From Bordetella genomosp. 11 (GTDB lineage: Bacteria > Pseudomonadota > Gammaproteobacteria > Burkholderiales > Burkholderiaceae_B), in contig NZ_NEVS01000004.1 in the NCBI RefSeq assembly GCF_002261215.1, positions 3,100,001 through 3,164,000 of the forward strand: 64,000 nucleotides of DNA. Reading direction: 5' to 3'. Position 1 is the first letter of the stretch. Each line of letters opens with the position of its first letter. Shown here one piece after another: positions 47,812-56,330 of this stretch. The notes under the pieces are model-generated. The model saw nothing but the letters and a program-made list of their open reading frames with translations, had not been told where the DNA came from and did not search any database. A program made the position numbers and the translations under genes.

Positions 47812-47894
47812 TGCGTCGGCCTACCGGGCCAGAACTGCCCACCCATGGGACAGCGCCCGGGAGGGCCCTGCCCTTCGTTTCCAGGAACCGCCTG

Positions 47895-48386
47895 ATGAAA
47901 TTTATCGCCTTCGGGTTTTGGATTTTGCTTGCCGCTCCCTTTACGGTTCATGCGCAGTGCGCGCCCGGCATCCCGGGTGCCGGCAATCCGGGATGTATCC
48001 CGCCCACGATGCAGAACTCGCCCTACAACCAGGGCATGGATGCCCCGTCGCCACCACCGCCTGTCTGGCGCGAAACCTGGGGAGCCATCGCCATAGACAT
48101 GGGCGTCGGCCGGGCGGGCATGTCGGATACGGAAATGAGCAAGGATTCCGCTATCTCGGTCGCGCTGGCCCGATGCAAGAGCGCAGGCGGTAGCCAATGC
48201 GAGATCAAGACCACGTACCACAACCAGTGCGTCGCCCTCGCCCAGCAAAAAGGCGGCGGGGATGTTGTGACCTTTACCGGGCCGGACAAAAGCCGGGCCG
48301 AACTACGATCCGTGGAGAGATGTGGGGGCAAGGCGCGTTGCGCCGTCGTCTACAGCGCCTGCAGCGATGCCGTCCGAGTGCAATGA
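47895..48386 (+). CDS. DUF4189-domain exported protein (copy 1)
   Basis: This 163-residue secreted protein has a signal peptide MKFIAFGFWILLAAPFTVHA before QCAPGIPGAGNPGCIPP, a Cys-containing motif shared with the next gene. A DUF4189 domain follows from WGAIAIDMG through C-terminal CGGKARCAVVYSACSDAVRVQ, with conserved Cys pairs probably forming disulfides. AGGAA precedes ATG 47895, although the frame is open upstream through the integrase remnant. The function of DUF4189 proteins is not known. It is the first of three plus-strand genes packed head to tail. Confidence 0.85.
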   Translation: MKFIAFGFWILLAAPFTVHAQCAPGIPGAGNPGCIPPTMQNSPYNQGMDAPSPPPPVWRETWGAIAIDMGVGRAGMSDTEMSKDSAISVALARCKSAGGSQCEIKTTYHNQCVALAQQKGGGDVVTFTGPDKSRAELRSVERCGGKARCAVVYSACSDAVRVQ

Positions 48387-48393
48387 CTTCATC

Positions 48394-48912
48394 ATGACCA
48401 AGCGAAAGAAAATCCCGTTCATCGCCTTCGGGCTTTGGCTGTTGCTCGCCGCTCCCTTGATGGCTCATGCGCAGTGCGCCCCAGGTATTCCTGGCGCGGG
48501 AAATCCTGGTTGTATTCCTCCCTCGGCCCCTAATTCTCCCTATAACCAAGGTGGCGGCGCCTCCGCTCCGTCGCCAACCCCGCCGCCCGTGTGGCGAGAC
48601 AGTTGGGGAGCCATTGCGATGGACCCTAACACCGCCCAGTCTGGTACGGTGATTGGCCTCCCGGATAAGCAGGCGGCGACACGCGAAGCGCTCGATCAAT
48701 GCCGTCGAAACGGAGGACGGGCGTGTGAGATCCTCGTGTCGTACTACAACCAATGCGCCGCCGTGGCACAACGCCCGGGTGGAGGCCCGGTTTCCGTCGC
48801 CCGTTCCGCCGATGAAAAAAAGGCTGGCGACATGGCGGTGAAAGCATGTGGCGGAAAGTCCGCATGCGTGGTCGTCTATAGTGCCTGCAGCGACGCCGTC
48901 CGAGTGCAATGA
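48394..48912 (+). CDS. DUF4189-domain exported protein (copy 2)
   Basis: This 172-residue paralogue of the preceding gene shares the signal peptide style (FIAFGLWLLLAAPLMAHA), the QCAPGIPGAGNPGCIPP motif and the identical C-terminal VVYSACSDAVRVQ. The middle parts have diverged (SWGAIAMDPNTAQSG versus TWGAIAIDMGVGRAG). Its start lies seven bases after the stop of copy 1, and its stop overlaps the start of the next gene. The tandem duplication followed by divergence suggests variation in a recognition or binding surface. Confidence 0.85.
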   Translation: MTKRKKIPFIAFGLWLLLAAPLMAHAQCAPGIPGAGNPGCIPPSAPNSPYNQGGGASAPSPTPPPVWRDSWGAIAMDPNTAQSGTVIGLPDKQAATREALDQCRRNGGRACEILVSYYNQCAAVAQRPGGGPVSVARSADEKKAGDMAVKACGGKSACVVVYSACSDAVRVQ

Positions 48913-49166
48913 TGTCCACCAACGAGTTTGAACGGATACGGCGACGGCTCACGTGGCGCATTCATCGCCTGAGCGCGCACCCTGGCACGAGCGCGGCGAT
49001 CGCGCTTGCCACGCTGTTGCCGCCGGGCGTGGTTCACGCCGCCCGCTGGCGCACCACGGTACGGGACCGCTGTAAAGACGCGGCGTGCCTGGAGTCCGTC
49101 TACGTCGCACGTCTGGCGGCGATGCGAAAGAACTGGGCCCAGGCGCTGGACCCGGCGGATCGATAA
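48909..49166 (+). CDS. Small protein with an LprI-like Cys motif
   Basis: This 85-residue protein begins with an ATG overlapping the stop of the DUF4189 gene by four bases (ATGA), indicating translational coupling. It has a helical basic N-terminus, a hydrophobic stretch (TSAAIALATLLPPGVVHAA) that may be a signal or anchor, and the motif RDRCKDAACLESVYVARLAAMRKNW. The Cys-x4-Cys-Leu-x3-Tyr-x2-Arg pattern recurs in proteins annotated as lysozyme-inhibitor LprI/DUF1311. It may be a stand-alone module of that type. Confidence in function is low, and confidence that it is a gene is moderate. Confidence 0.6.
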   Translation: MMSTNEFERIRRRLTWRIHRLSAHPGTSAAIALATLLPPGVVHAARWRTTVRDRCKDAACLESVYVARLAAMRKNWAQALDPADR

Positions 49167-49193
49167 CGCCCGATTACACCCACGCTCGCTGTC

Positions 49194-50228
49194 TTACTGC
49201 TCGCCTTCGCAGCGATTGTCGGTTGGCGTTCGCTTGCCTGCGATTTTCCGGTGCAGCGTCAGGTACTTCACATTTTTCTTTCCCCACGGCTGATACCAAT
49301 CCAATTGGTCGCCCCGCAGCACAAAATAATCTGCCTGTGTCGTATCGAAGTTCGTGCATCCGACGTCCGAGGCCATCTGTTCGGGACTGTCCGTGCAGAA
49401 ATGCGCATACAGCTTGCCGTCGCGAATATCGCCCTGCAAGGATCCTTGCTCGCCGATACCGCGGCCGGAGCCGTCGCTCCAGTTGCCAGTTGCCTTCCCA
49501 TCGCGGACCTTCAGGCTGACGCCGGCCGCATGCCGCCAACCACATGTCTGCTGGTATACCCAATCCCCCTGAAAGCCTGCCGCCCCCATGGAAGGAGATG
49601 CATTGGAAGCAGCACGCTCAGCCTGCATGCTGATCGAAAAGGTCGCGTAGGGATTGCCGAATGCATTGGCGTCCATCGCGCCGATATCGATGCGCTCGTT
49701 TTCGGCATGGCCGTAGGATCTTAATGAAAAGAATCGCGTGACCTTCTTTCCAGCAAGCAAGTCGTCGTTGTAAAGCGCCGGGCTGAACATCACCTTGGAA
49801 TGATGAAGTTCTACCGTGATGCCCACGATCGACCAGTGGCATATCCCTTGTCCGAAATAGTCCTCGTCAAGGAAACGGTCAATCACGACGTCAGCCTTAT
49901 ACGTGTTTTCGCCCGCAGCGACGAAGGACACCGGCACTCGTTTTTCAGGAACCACCGTTGCGCCGGTCACCGGTGTCAATGGCACGCAGGCAGGCGTGTC
50001 GACGCGATAATTCACGTGGCCTTCGACGTGTTCGAACGGCCCCGGCGCCGCATGAACGACGGCGCTGACGCTGTAGCGGAGTCGGGGTGAAGGATTGAGG
50101 CGAGCTTCCCGACTCGCGACCGCACGGGCCTGGCTCTGGGCGTGGGCTGGCGCCTGGCATAAACACAGGCACGCGCCCAGCGTGATGCAGAAGAGTCTGC
50201 AAACTGTTGCGAACGGGGTCATTCTCAT
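49194..50228 (-). CDS. Exported protein of unknown function
   Basis: This 344-residue protein has a signal peptide (FCITLGACLCLCQAPAHA). The first half of the mature chain is beta-rich with a C-x(n)-C arrangement (DTPACVPL, GQGICHWSI). The second half contains a repeat-like region GFQGDWVYQQTCGWRHAAGVSLKVRDGKATGNW (landmark WVYQQTCGW) and FCTDSP...GCTNFD, resembling small secreted beta-barrel domains. I do not recognise a family. It is convergent with the small LprI-like gene and lies 19 bases downstream of the next lipoprotein on the same strand, likely co-transcribed with it. Confidence 0.75.
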   Translation of the reverse strand: MRMTPFATVCRLFCITLGACLCLCQAPAHAQSQARAVASREARLNPSPRLRYSVSAVVHAAPGPFEHVEGHVNYRVDTPACVPLTPVTGATVVPEKRVPVSFVAAGENTYKADVVIDRFLDEDYFGQGICHWSIVGITVELHHSKVMFSPALYNDDLLAGKKVTRFFSLRSYGHAENERIDIGAMDANAFGNPYATFSISMQAERAASNASPSMGAAGFQGDWVYQQTCGWRHAAGVSLKVRDGKATGNWSDGSGRGIGEQGSLQGDIRDGKLYAHFCTDSPEQMASDVGCTNFDTTQADYFVLRGDQLDWYQPWGKKNVKYLTLHRKIAGKRTPTDNRCEGEQ

Positions 50229-50247
50229 CGCCCTGGCGCGGTGATTG

Positions 50248-50694
50248 TCAGAAGCCGTAGCCGCTGATGTATCTACCGCAGGAGTTGTAGTTGATCTTGC
50301 CGTTGGTGATCATCTTGTAGCGAAGGATGGTGCCCTCGTTATTCGTATAAAAGATGACCCAGCAGTCGGTCGATTCCGGATGATATTCATCGTATCGCCC
50401 GTTCTGGATGACGCCCGGCGAGGTCATCACCTGATAACCCTTGTTCTCGTAATGCGCGGCCTGATAACCATAAATGTAGGTGTACGACTTTGTCTGGGCG
50501 TCCTCTTGTTTCACGAATGGCGTCGCACCGTTGGGCTCGGGCCATTTGGGCAACAGTTCCTTGATGTTCTTACCGACCTGCGCGTCCAGCTTGTTCCGGG
50601 TCGGGGACCATGGAGATAGTCCCATGCAAGCTGAGAGCATTACAGGAAGAAAAATCGCGGGGGCAATACGAAACATGCTTCCAAAGCGTTTCAT
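50248..50694 (-). CDS. Small lipoprotein, unknown function
   Basis: This 148-residue protein has the lipoprotein signal FLPVMLSAC (Cys about residue 23). The mature part contains two Cys late in the chain (TDCWVIFY, NSCGRYI) and is rich in Tyr and Asn, unlike neighbouring core genes. The coding sequence also looks less GC-biased than the flanks. It resembles many small BamE/SmpA-like or island-borne lipoproteins only in general layout. It lies upstream of and close to the 344-residue exported protein. Confidence 0.78.
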   Translation of the reverse strand: MKRFGSMFRIAPAIFLPVMLSACMGLSPWSPTRNKLDAQVGKNIKELLPKWPEPNGATPFVKQEDAQTKSYTYIYGYQAAHYENKGYQVMTSPGVIQNGRYDEYHPESTDCWVIFYTNNEGTILRYKMITNGKINYNSCGRYISGYGF

Positions 50695-51116
50695 GATTTC
50701 TCGACGTTGCTTTAAGGGCAGGAGATCACAGTGGGCCGCAATATATCACCTGGGTTCACCTCTGGTAACCGTCGTAGAAACGAAGAGTAAGATCAAAAAT
50801 TCGCTATACCCCGGGTCGTCATTGCGTGCTGCGGTGGCGAACCCACGCCTGATTGCACGAGCCTGCCAGCGTGCCTGGAGGCAATGTTCCGCAACGATGT
50901 AATGGGAAATCTGGCCTCGCCCGCTCCCGCCAGAGGAGCCTCGATATACCCCTGCGCCTGGTTACATACGTACCGCCGATCTGAGCCGATGCGCCGTCGG
51001 GGTTTGATATGTTGAGTTCACGCCGGTGCGGGAACGCAGTAACCGCACCGGACGTAACGCAGTTGAGCCACGGCCCTAGGCCGTGGCTCTTTTTTAGGAA
51101 GTCCCGCGTAACGCGC
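50695..51116. other. Gene-free interval with tandem hairpins
   Basis: No protein-coding gene is supported here. At 51023-51051 a perfect nine-base-pair stem (CCGGTGCGG with CCGCACCGG) has an 11-base loop. It is followed 13 bases later by a strong terminator at 51065-51095. The two hairpins with a T tract look like the 3' part of a small plus-strand transcript, but no good promoter was found. The left part probably includes the promoter of the minus-strand lipoprotein. Confidence 0.45.
51065..51095 (+). terminator. Strong Rho-independent terminator
   Basis: The 11-base-pair perfect stem GAGCCACGGCC/GGCCGTGGCTC has loop CTA and is followed by six T. No annotated plus-strand gene ends here; it lies about 20 bases past the 3' end of the convergent LprI-like gene. 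Confidence 0.85.
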
Positions 51117-51677
51117 TCAATGTCGATGCGTTGCTGTGTAGCTGATTCGCCAGTCTTCCAGTTCCTGGGCACGTATGGCCGTTCTTTCCATTCGACAGGT
51201 CGACAACGTACTCGGCCCCGACGTCGATCCAAATCGATAGGCCCTTACCGCGCAATCCTTTTCATAGAAGGCAAGCCACGCACGCTGCGCCGCCTGTATC
51301 TCCTGGAGAGCGTCCTTGCCTTCCACGCTGGTAACGGCGGCAGTCAGCGCCTTATAAGCTTTATTCAGACGCGCATCCTGATAGGTATATTCAGCGTCTG
51401 CACAATCCCCCTGACCCGGCACCTGGCCTTGCGTGGCCTTGATGCACGCATCATAGTCTGGCCTGATACCGTAATAGCGTGGTGATACGTAGGAAAGCCG
51501 CTCTACGCCCGGCATGATGGCGACGCCGTTGATCACGGTACCGTCGTCATTGGACTCCGCTTTGTAGCCTTGAGCGCTGCCCGCCGTGGCTACGGCCGGC
51601 GGCGGGGACGCCAGCGCGCTACCGAAAAGGGATAAGAGAAACAGCGGCAGTGCACAGGCAGCCGATCCCCGATTCAT
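51117..51677 (-). CDS. DUF1311/LprI-family exported protein
   Basis: This 186-residue protein has a signal peptide (LPLFLLSLFGSALA). The DUF1311 core lies in the second half: DYDACIKAT, QGDCADAEYTYQDARLNKAYKAL, the helix with QRAWLAFYEKDCAVRAY, GPSTLSTCRMERTAIRAQEL. Four Cys in typical positions suggest two disulfides. The mycobacterial member LprI inhibits lysozyme, and most others are uncharacterised. GGAGGAAG is located upstream of ATG 51677; an in-frame ATG six codons earlier is possible. The family fits a periplasmic protective role. Confidence 0.85.
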   Translation of the reverse strand: MNRGSAACALPLFLLSLFGSALASPPPAVATAGSAQGYKAESNDDGTVINGVAIMPGVERLSYVSPRYYGIRPDYDACIKATQGQVPGQGDCADAEYTYQDARLNKAYKALTAAVTSVEGKDALQEIQAAQRAWLAFYEKDCAVRAYRFGSTSGPSTLSTCRMERTAIRAQELEDWRISYTATHRH

Positions 51678-51715
51678 CACTTCTTCCTCCAGCATTAAGT
51701 TACCGAAGTCGAAAT

Positions 51716-52063
51716 ATGCACGACTTAGCGAACCGTATCATCGATCACTACGAGCGTCACGCCGGCGCATGAGATGCCGATCGGCGCATGGCCGACTGGA
51801 ACGATAAGCCATGGCATGACCGACGGAAGATGTTTTCGGTATTCGACCAACATGCCGCATCGTCGGCTGTGCTGATGTTCAACAGCGGCCCGGCGGCAGG
51901 CGAAGCGGTGGGAGAGTATCGGCGTGACCCGCTCTACCACGCGAGCCTGAGCACAGAGGAGTACAAAGCGCTGCTCCACGGCATCGTGGTGCGGCATTAT
52001 GCCTGGGTAAAGGGCGATGCATCAACCATCAGGCTTTTTGTCGACGACCGGTCTCTGTCCTAA
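51716..52063 (+). pseudogene. Decayed duplicate of the adjacent methyltransferase
   Basis: The reading frame from ATG 51716 matches the gene at 52254-52862 closely at both ends. Codon 19 is TGA (51770-51772) where the intact gene has Trp. About 86 codons are deleted in frame after WHDR, joining it to RKMFSVFD, which removes the SAM-binding motif. After LLHGI the sequence diverges and runs to a stop at 52063. The deletion junction sits at a short shared GACC. The gene cannot make an active methyltransferase. Confidence 0.85.
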
Positions 52064-52253
52064 CCAGTCCAGGCCTTTTCCCGGCAGGGATAACGACCTC
52101 GGCTTCTCCACCGAGGTCGATGGCAAGCCTGCCCCGGGCAAAGCGGAAATGAAGGCATATGGCAACGATACGGGCCGGACCGTGCTGCTGGACAGCCTGC
52201 ATAACGGCGCCGCGCCAATACGAGATGGCACCTCTGTAGGGTAAATTTCGCGT

Positions 52254-52862
52254 ATGCACGAACTAGCCAGCCGCATCATCGACCATTACGAGCGTCACGC
52301 CAGCGCGTGGGATGCAGATCGGCGCATGGCTGGCTGGAACGACAAACCATGGCACGACCGCTTCATCGCTGCGCTGCCGAACGGTGCGAGCATCCTCGAC
52401 TTGGGTTGTGGCTCCGGTTCCCCCGTCGCCCGACAGATGGTTTCGCATGGCTTGCGTGTGACAGGCATAGACTCGTCACCCACTCTCATTTCGCTATGTC
52501 GCCAACGCCTGCCCGATCAGGAATGGCTTGCAGAAGACATGCGCAAGCTCCGACTCGCCCGTCGATTCGATGGTGTGCTTGCTTGGGATAGCTTCTTTCA
52601 CCTCACGCCCGACGACCAGCGGCGCATGTTCACGGTGTTTGACCTACATGCTGGGGCGTCAGCCATGCTGATGTTCAATAGCGGACCAGCACAAGGCGAA
52701 GCGGTCGGAGAGTATCGAGGCGATCCGCTTTATCACGCGAGTCTGAGTGCCGATGAGTATAGATCGCTACTCCACGGGATCGGATTCAAGGTCGTTGCCC
52801 ACGTGGCGAACGATTGGAACACGGGCGGCGGTCGCACAGTTTGGCTTGCGAAACGCGGCTGA
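52254..52862 (+). CDS. Class I SAM-dependent methyltransferase
   Basis: This 202-residue cytosolic enzyme has motif I ILDLGCGSGSPV, motif II-like VTGIDSSPTLI and a FDGVLAWDSFFHL segment in the motif IV position. The N-terminus RIIDHYERHASAWDADR is typical of small-molecule methyltransferases of the methyltransf_25/11 type. The substrate is unknown. A decayed duplicate lies 190 bases upstream in the same orientation, and the 190-base spacer contains no recognisable gene. Confidence 0.88.
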   Translation: MHELASRIIDHYERHASAWDADRRMAGWNDKPWHDRFIAALPNGASILDLGCGSGSPVARQMVSHGLRVTGIDSSPTLISLCRQRLPDQEWLAEDMRKLRLARRFDGVLAWDSFFHLTPDDQRRMFTVFDLHAGASAMLMFNSGPAQGEAVGEYRGDPLYHASLSADEYRSLLHGIGFKVVAHVANDWNTGGGRTVWLAKRG

Positions 52863-52950
52863 GCTGGATATCCAAGCCCAAGCCATTCAGACTTGGTGCA
52901 GCCAACCGTGTCGCCGCTACCGATGCGCGCTGACCTGCCCTTTCCTCGGG

Positions 52951-55932
52951 TTAGAAAGCGATATTCAGCGCCCCCATCACGCCCTGATTCGTCACACCCG
53001 ACGCATACTGCCCGTTGTATGAAAGACTGATGGTCGCATTGCGGGTGATATGAACGCCAAGGCCAAAATCGACTACCGCCTGGTTGCGCGCAATCGGCAC
53101 ACCAGAGATATCGAACGATGAGCCGCCCGCGAACGATTCCGACACCGTAGGCTTCACATCGCCCACCGCATAGCGCCAGCCCACCGATCCCTTGGCGAGG
53201 ACTTCGGTACCGTTGAACATGAACGTGGTCTTGCCGCGCAGCCCCAGGGTGCTGAAGCCCGTGTTCATGTCCTGGCTGCCAACGTGCAGCGCGTCGGCGC
53301 CCCCGCTTTCATCGAAGCCTTCGGCGTGCTGGCTCACGTAGGCGACGTTCAGGAACGGTTCCACAGACGAGCGCCCCATGTCGAAGCGATATCCCAGCTC
53401 GCCGAATATCTGGGCCGTGCCTGCGTTGTAGTTGGAACTCATATGGTCGGCGAATCCCGGTACCGCCATGCTGCGATCCGCGCTGATGTCGTGCCACGTA
53501 TAGGTCGCCCCCGTCCTGAAGCCCAAGGCCCCCCACTGGGTGCCGCCGTACAGGCCGAGGTGGTAGTCGTCGCTCTCCGCAGAGGCGCTACGGCCGCTTA
53601 CGTTATAGCTGCCATGGCTATATCCGGCCAGCACACCCGCGCGCCAGTTGGCGGCGACCGGCATATCCGCGCCGATGAAGAAGCCACCCAGGGACGTATT
53701 CAAGCGGCTGGCATTGCCATCGCCATCGATATGCCCCCAGTTGCCATAGAAACGCGCCCATCCGGTGGGACGCGACGTGCCGCAGCCGGTCGTGCCGGCA
53801 GCTTGCGCGTTCATGCGGTTATCGCCGTTGGCCGGACAGGTGAACGTGTCGGTAAGCCTGTCGCTGACCGCATCGCGCGTGAAATGGCTGCTCTCCAGCA
53901 TCGCGCTTTGCACCGACGCATGGACTTCGCCCGACAATTGATCGAGCGCCATGCGCGCGTTGTCGTTTGTTTGCTGATTGAGCACAGGCGCGGCGGCCGC
54001 GCTGTTCGGCCCTGTCGAATCCAACCCGCTTGCTACCGCGGCCTGGTTGCCCGTCGTCGCGATATCCGTGATGGACTTCGTTTGCTTGACTTCCAGATAG
54101 GAATTGTTGGCATCCGAGGTGGGCGCCAGACCGTAGAACGCGGTAAGGGCTGTGTCGCCGGTCACATCGAAGCTGCCGGTTACGCCGTTGGTCGCCGTCA
54201 GCACGGTGTACTTTGTTCCAAGCACATAAGGTGCCGCTGTCGTCCGGGTGACGTTCAGGATCGCGCCATCCTGGATCGTCGCCGTGCCCGTGACAGCAAT
54301 GCGGTCGGATGCGGAAGAGTTCGGATCGACTTCGACCTGGTAGACGCCGCCCTTTTCCTGCGTATAGGCGCCATTGACGTTCAGGGTTCCGATGCTGTTG
54401 CCTGGCGCAACGATGCCGCCGGCATGCACGGTGGTCGCGCCGACCGTGCCGTTGCCGATCAGCCTGCCGCCCGAGTTGATCGCGACGGCGGAATTGGTGT
54501 TCGAACCACCCACCTGTACCGTGCCACCGTTGTTGATGGTGAAAGAGGAATTGGTAAGCGAGGTCCCGCCATTGAGTGCCAGCGTGCCGCTATTGTTGAC
54601 GGTGAAGGTGGAATTGGTAAGCGAGACCGCGCTATCGAGTGCCAACGTTCCTTGCTGCACTGTCCATGGCGTCGATTCGGTGGACGTACCCGTCAAAGTC
54701 CACGTGCTGGTTCCCGTCTTCTCGAAAACTCCGAAACCCCGATATTGGGCGTTCGCGCCTATCGCGGAGACATCGAAGCTCGAATTGGTCGTTCCGCCCA
54801 GCTTAAGCGTGTCCGCCGCGCTGAATGCCACCACATTACCGGTAATCGTCGAGCCCGCTTGCAGTTCCAACGAGTTCACGCCACCGATGAACTGAATCGC
54901 ATTGGCGATCCCGGCCGAGGCAATCCAGTTTTGTCCGCCTGTGATCGCACCGGCATTGATTACCGTGGCGTTTGCTCCCACGACCCCGATACCACCGACG
55001 GGTTTAGGGTAAGCGGCGCCGAGTTGGGTGAACTGTACGGCCGCACCGCCGGCGATCACGCCGCCGGATGTGTTGATGAGCGTGCCGCCATTCGAAATCC
55101 AGGCGCCCTCACCGCCGGAACCGGCTTGCCCCGACACCCCAGCGGTAGCACCTCTGGCGCGTCCCGCTACACCGCCGGTCAGGGTGCCCGAGTTCGAAAC
55201 CGTTCCGTGGCCGCTGAGGATGACGGCGACACCGCCACCGCCGCCGCCGCCGATAGAACCGGTGGCCGCTCCCCCCTGGCCGCCAACGATGGCAGCGCCC
55301 TGTTGGATGGTCACATTGGCAGACGAAAAAACGCCCGCGCCACCGCCGCCGCCGCCGCCCGCACCGGTATCGGAGACGAGGCTGCCGAAGGCGGCTCCTC
55401 CGGCCCCACCCGTTACTGTCGTGCCGCTTTGCACGAGCAGATCAACGCCACTGGTAACGCCAACACCCCCACCGCCGCCGCCAGCGCTATTGACTGTTGC
55501 ACTCGCTGCCGCACCGTTGGCCCCTGCACCGCCCGTGATCGAGTGGTCGACGATTGAAATGCCTTCGGCGCCTGCGCCTCCTGTACTGGCAGGCGCGACC
55601 ACGGTGGGATCATTGGTGAAACTCACGCTCATTCCGCCGCTGCCGCCAAAACCTGTCGTCAGATTGGTTGCCCCACCGCCACCGCCCTTGCGGGTGGTGC
55701 CGGTGAAAGGTCCGTACCCGCCATCAGGCGAGGCGCCATTCACACCGGCCGCGCCACCGCCCAGAGAGTCCGAGGCTGTACGCGTCCCGCCCGTGCCGCC
55801 GTTGCCCGCCCACGCCGTCGCGGATAGTGCCGCGGCAAGCGCAGCCACCGATACCTTTAAGCGCAAGGTTGGAAGAACGGGATGGACAGCCTGGTCGCGA
55901 CGGGCATCGGGCTTCTTTGACAGGGGCGGCAT
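52951..55932 (-). CDS. Autotransporter with glycine-rich passenger
   Basis: This 993-residue type Va protein has an extended N-region (SKKPDARRDQ), a hydrophobic core and a cleavage site after ATAWA. The first ~300 mature residues are Gly-rich blocks like those of the autotransporter at 1353-4937. A beta-helix segment includes FEKTGTSTWTLTGTS and GGIVAPGNSIGTLNVNGAY. A linker with LDQLSGEVHASVQSAML precedes the barrel (WARFYGNWGHIDGDGNASR) ending Ala-Leu-Asn-Ile-Ala-Phe. Two Cys occur in the linker. GGAG lies eight bases before ATG 55932. The passenger function is unknown. Confidence 0.88.
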   Translation of the reverse strand: MPPLSKKPDARRDQAVHPVLPTLRLKVSVAALAAALSATAWAGNGGTGGTRTASDSLGGGAAGVNGASPDGGYGPFTGTTRKGGGGGATNLTTGFGGSGGMSVSFTNDPTVVAPASTGGAGAEGISIVDHSITGGAGANGAAASATVNSAGGGGGGVGVTSGVDLLVQSGTTVTGGAGGAAFGSLVSDTGAGGGGGGGAGVFSSANVTIQQGAAIVGGQGGAATGSIGGGGGGGVAVILSGHGTVSNSGTLTGGVAGRARGATAGVSGQAGSGGEGAWISNGGTLINTSGGVIAGGAAVQFTQLGAAYPKPVGGIGVVGANATVINAGAITGGQNWIASAGIANAIQFIGGVNSLELQAGSTITGNVVAFSAADTLKLGGTTNSSFDVSAIGANAQYRGFGVFEKTGTSTWTLTGTSTESTPWTVQQGTLALDSAVSLTNSTFTVNNSGTLALNGGTSLTNSSFTINNGGTVQVGGSNTNSAVAINSGGRLIGNGTVGATTVHAGGIVAPGNSIGTLNVNGAYTQEKGGVYQVEVDPNSSASDRIAVTGTATIQDGAILNVTRTTAAPYVLGTKYTVLTATNGVTGSFDVTGDTALTAFYGLAPTSDANNSYLEVKQTKSITDIATTGNQAAVASGLDSTGPNSAAAAPVLNQQTNDNARMALDQLSGEVHASVQSAMLESSHFTRDAVSDRLTDTFTCPANGDNRMNAQAAGTTGCGTSRPTGWARFYGNWGHIDGDGNASRLNTSLGGFFIGADMPVAANWRAGVLAGYSHGSYNVSGRSASAESDDYHLGLYGGTQWGALGFRTGATYTWHDISADRSMAVPGFADHMSSNYNAGTAQIFGELGYRFDMGRSSVEPFLNVAYVSQHAEGFDESGGADALHVGSQDMNTGFSTLGLRGKTTFMFNGTEVLAKGSVGWRYAVGDVKPTVSESFAGGSSFDISGVPIARNQAVVDFGLGVHITRNATISLSYNGQYASGVTNQGVMGALNIAF

Positions 55933-56330
55933 TGCAGCTTCTCCACGGGGCCGTGCCCCAGCTTTTGAATGACGAGGACGAACAGATCCGAGCTACGGCG
56001 ATGGCGTAGCAATGGTGTTTTTTTGAATTCGGGAGGCTTGTCCGGCGCGTTCGCGCTATCGAGCGCGAACAGATGAGGAAACCACTAAGGCCCGCAGGCT
56101 GGATGGACGCTGACAGCTATGCACTTCGCGTACGACGACCAGATGCAGGGCATATGTTGCGCCAACGGTTGCGGTAGGTTGCATTTTGAAGCCGGATTAT
56201 TTCCGATCACCGCGGAAAAATGGCGGAATTTAATAATTGTTAACAATTTGCCTGGCCGACTTGAACGGGCCGGCTCTGTAGATATCACTACATCATTGCA
56301 GTACCCCCTACGCCACCCTATGCTGCGCCC
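55933..56330. other. Divergent regulatory region between autotransporter and chrB
   Basis: There is no gene in these 398 bases. Two palindromes stand out: AATTGTTAACAATT at 56235-56248 in an AT-rich stretch, and TGTAG-N6-CTACA at 56277-56292, about 40 bases before the chrB start. The second is placed where a chromate-responsive ChrB operator would be expected, but I cannot confirm this. The AT-rich stretch also lies suitably for a promoter of either divergent gene. Confidence 0.45.

Noticed and set aside
52064..52253. Possible small protein between the methyltransferase copies
   Set aside because: A short frame here has no ribosome site, no family character and overlaps the decayed copy; left as spacer.
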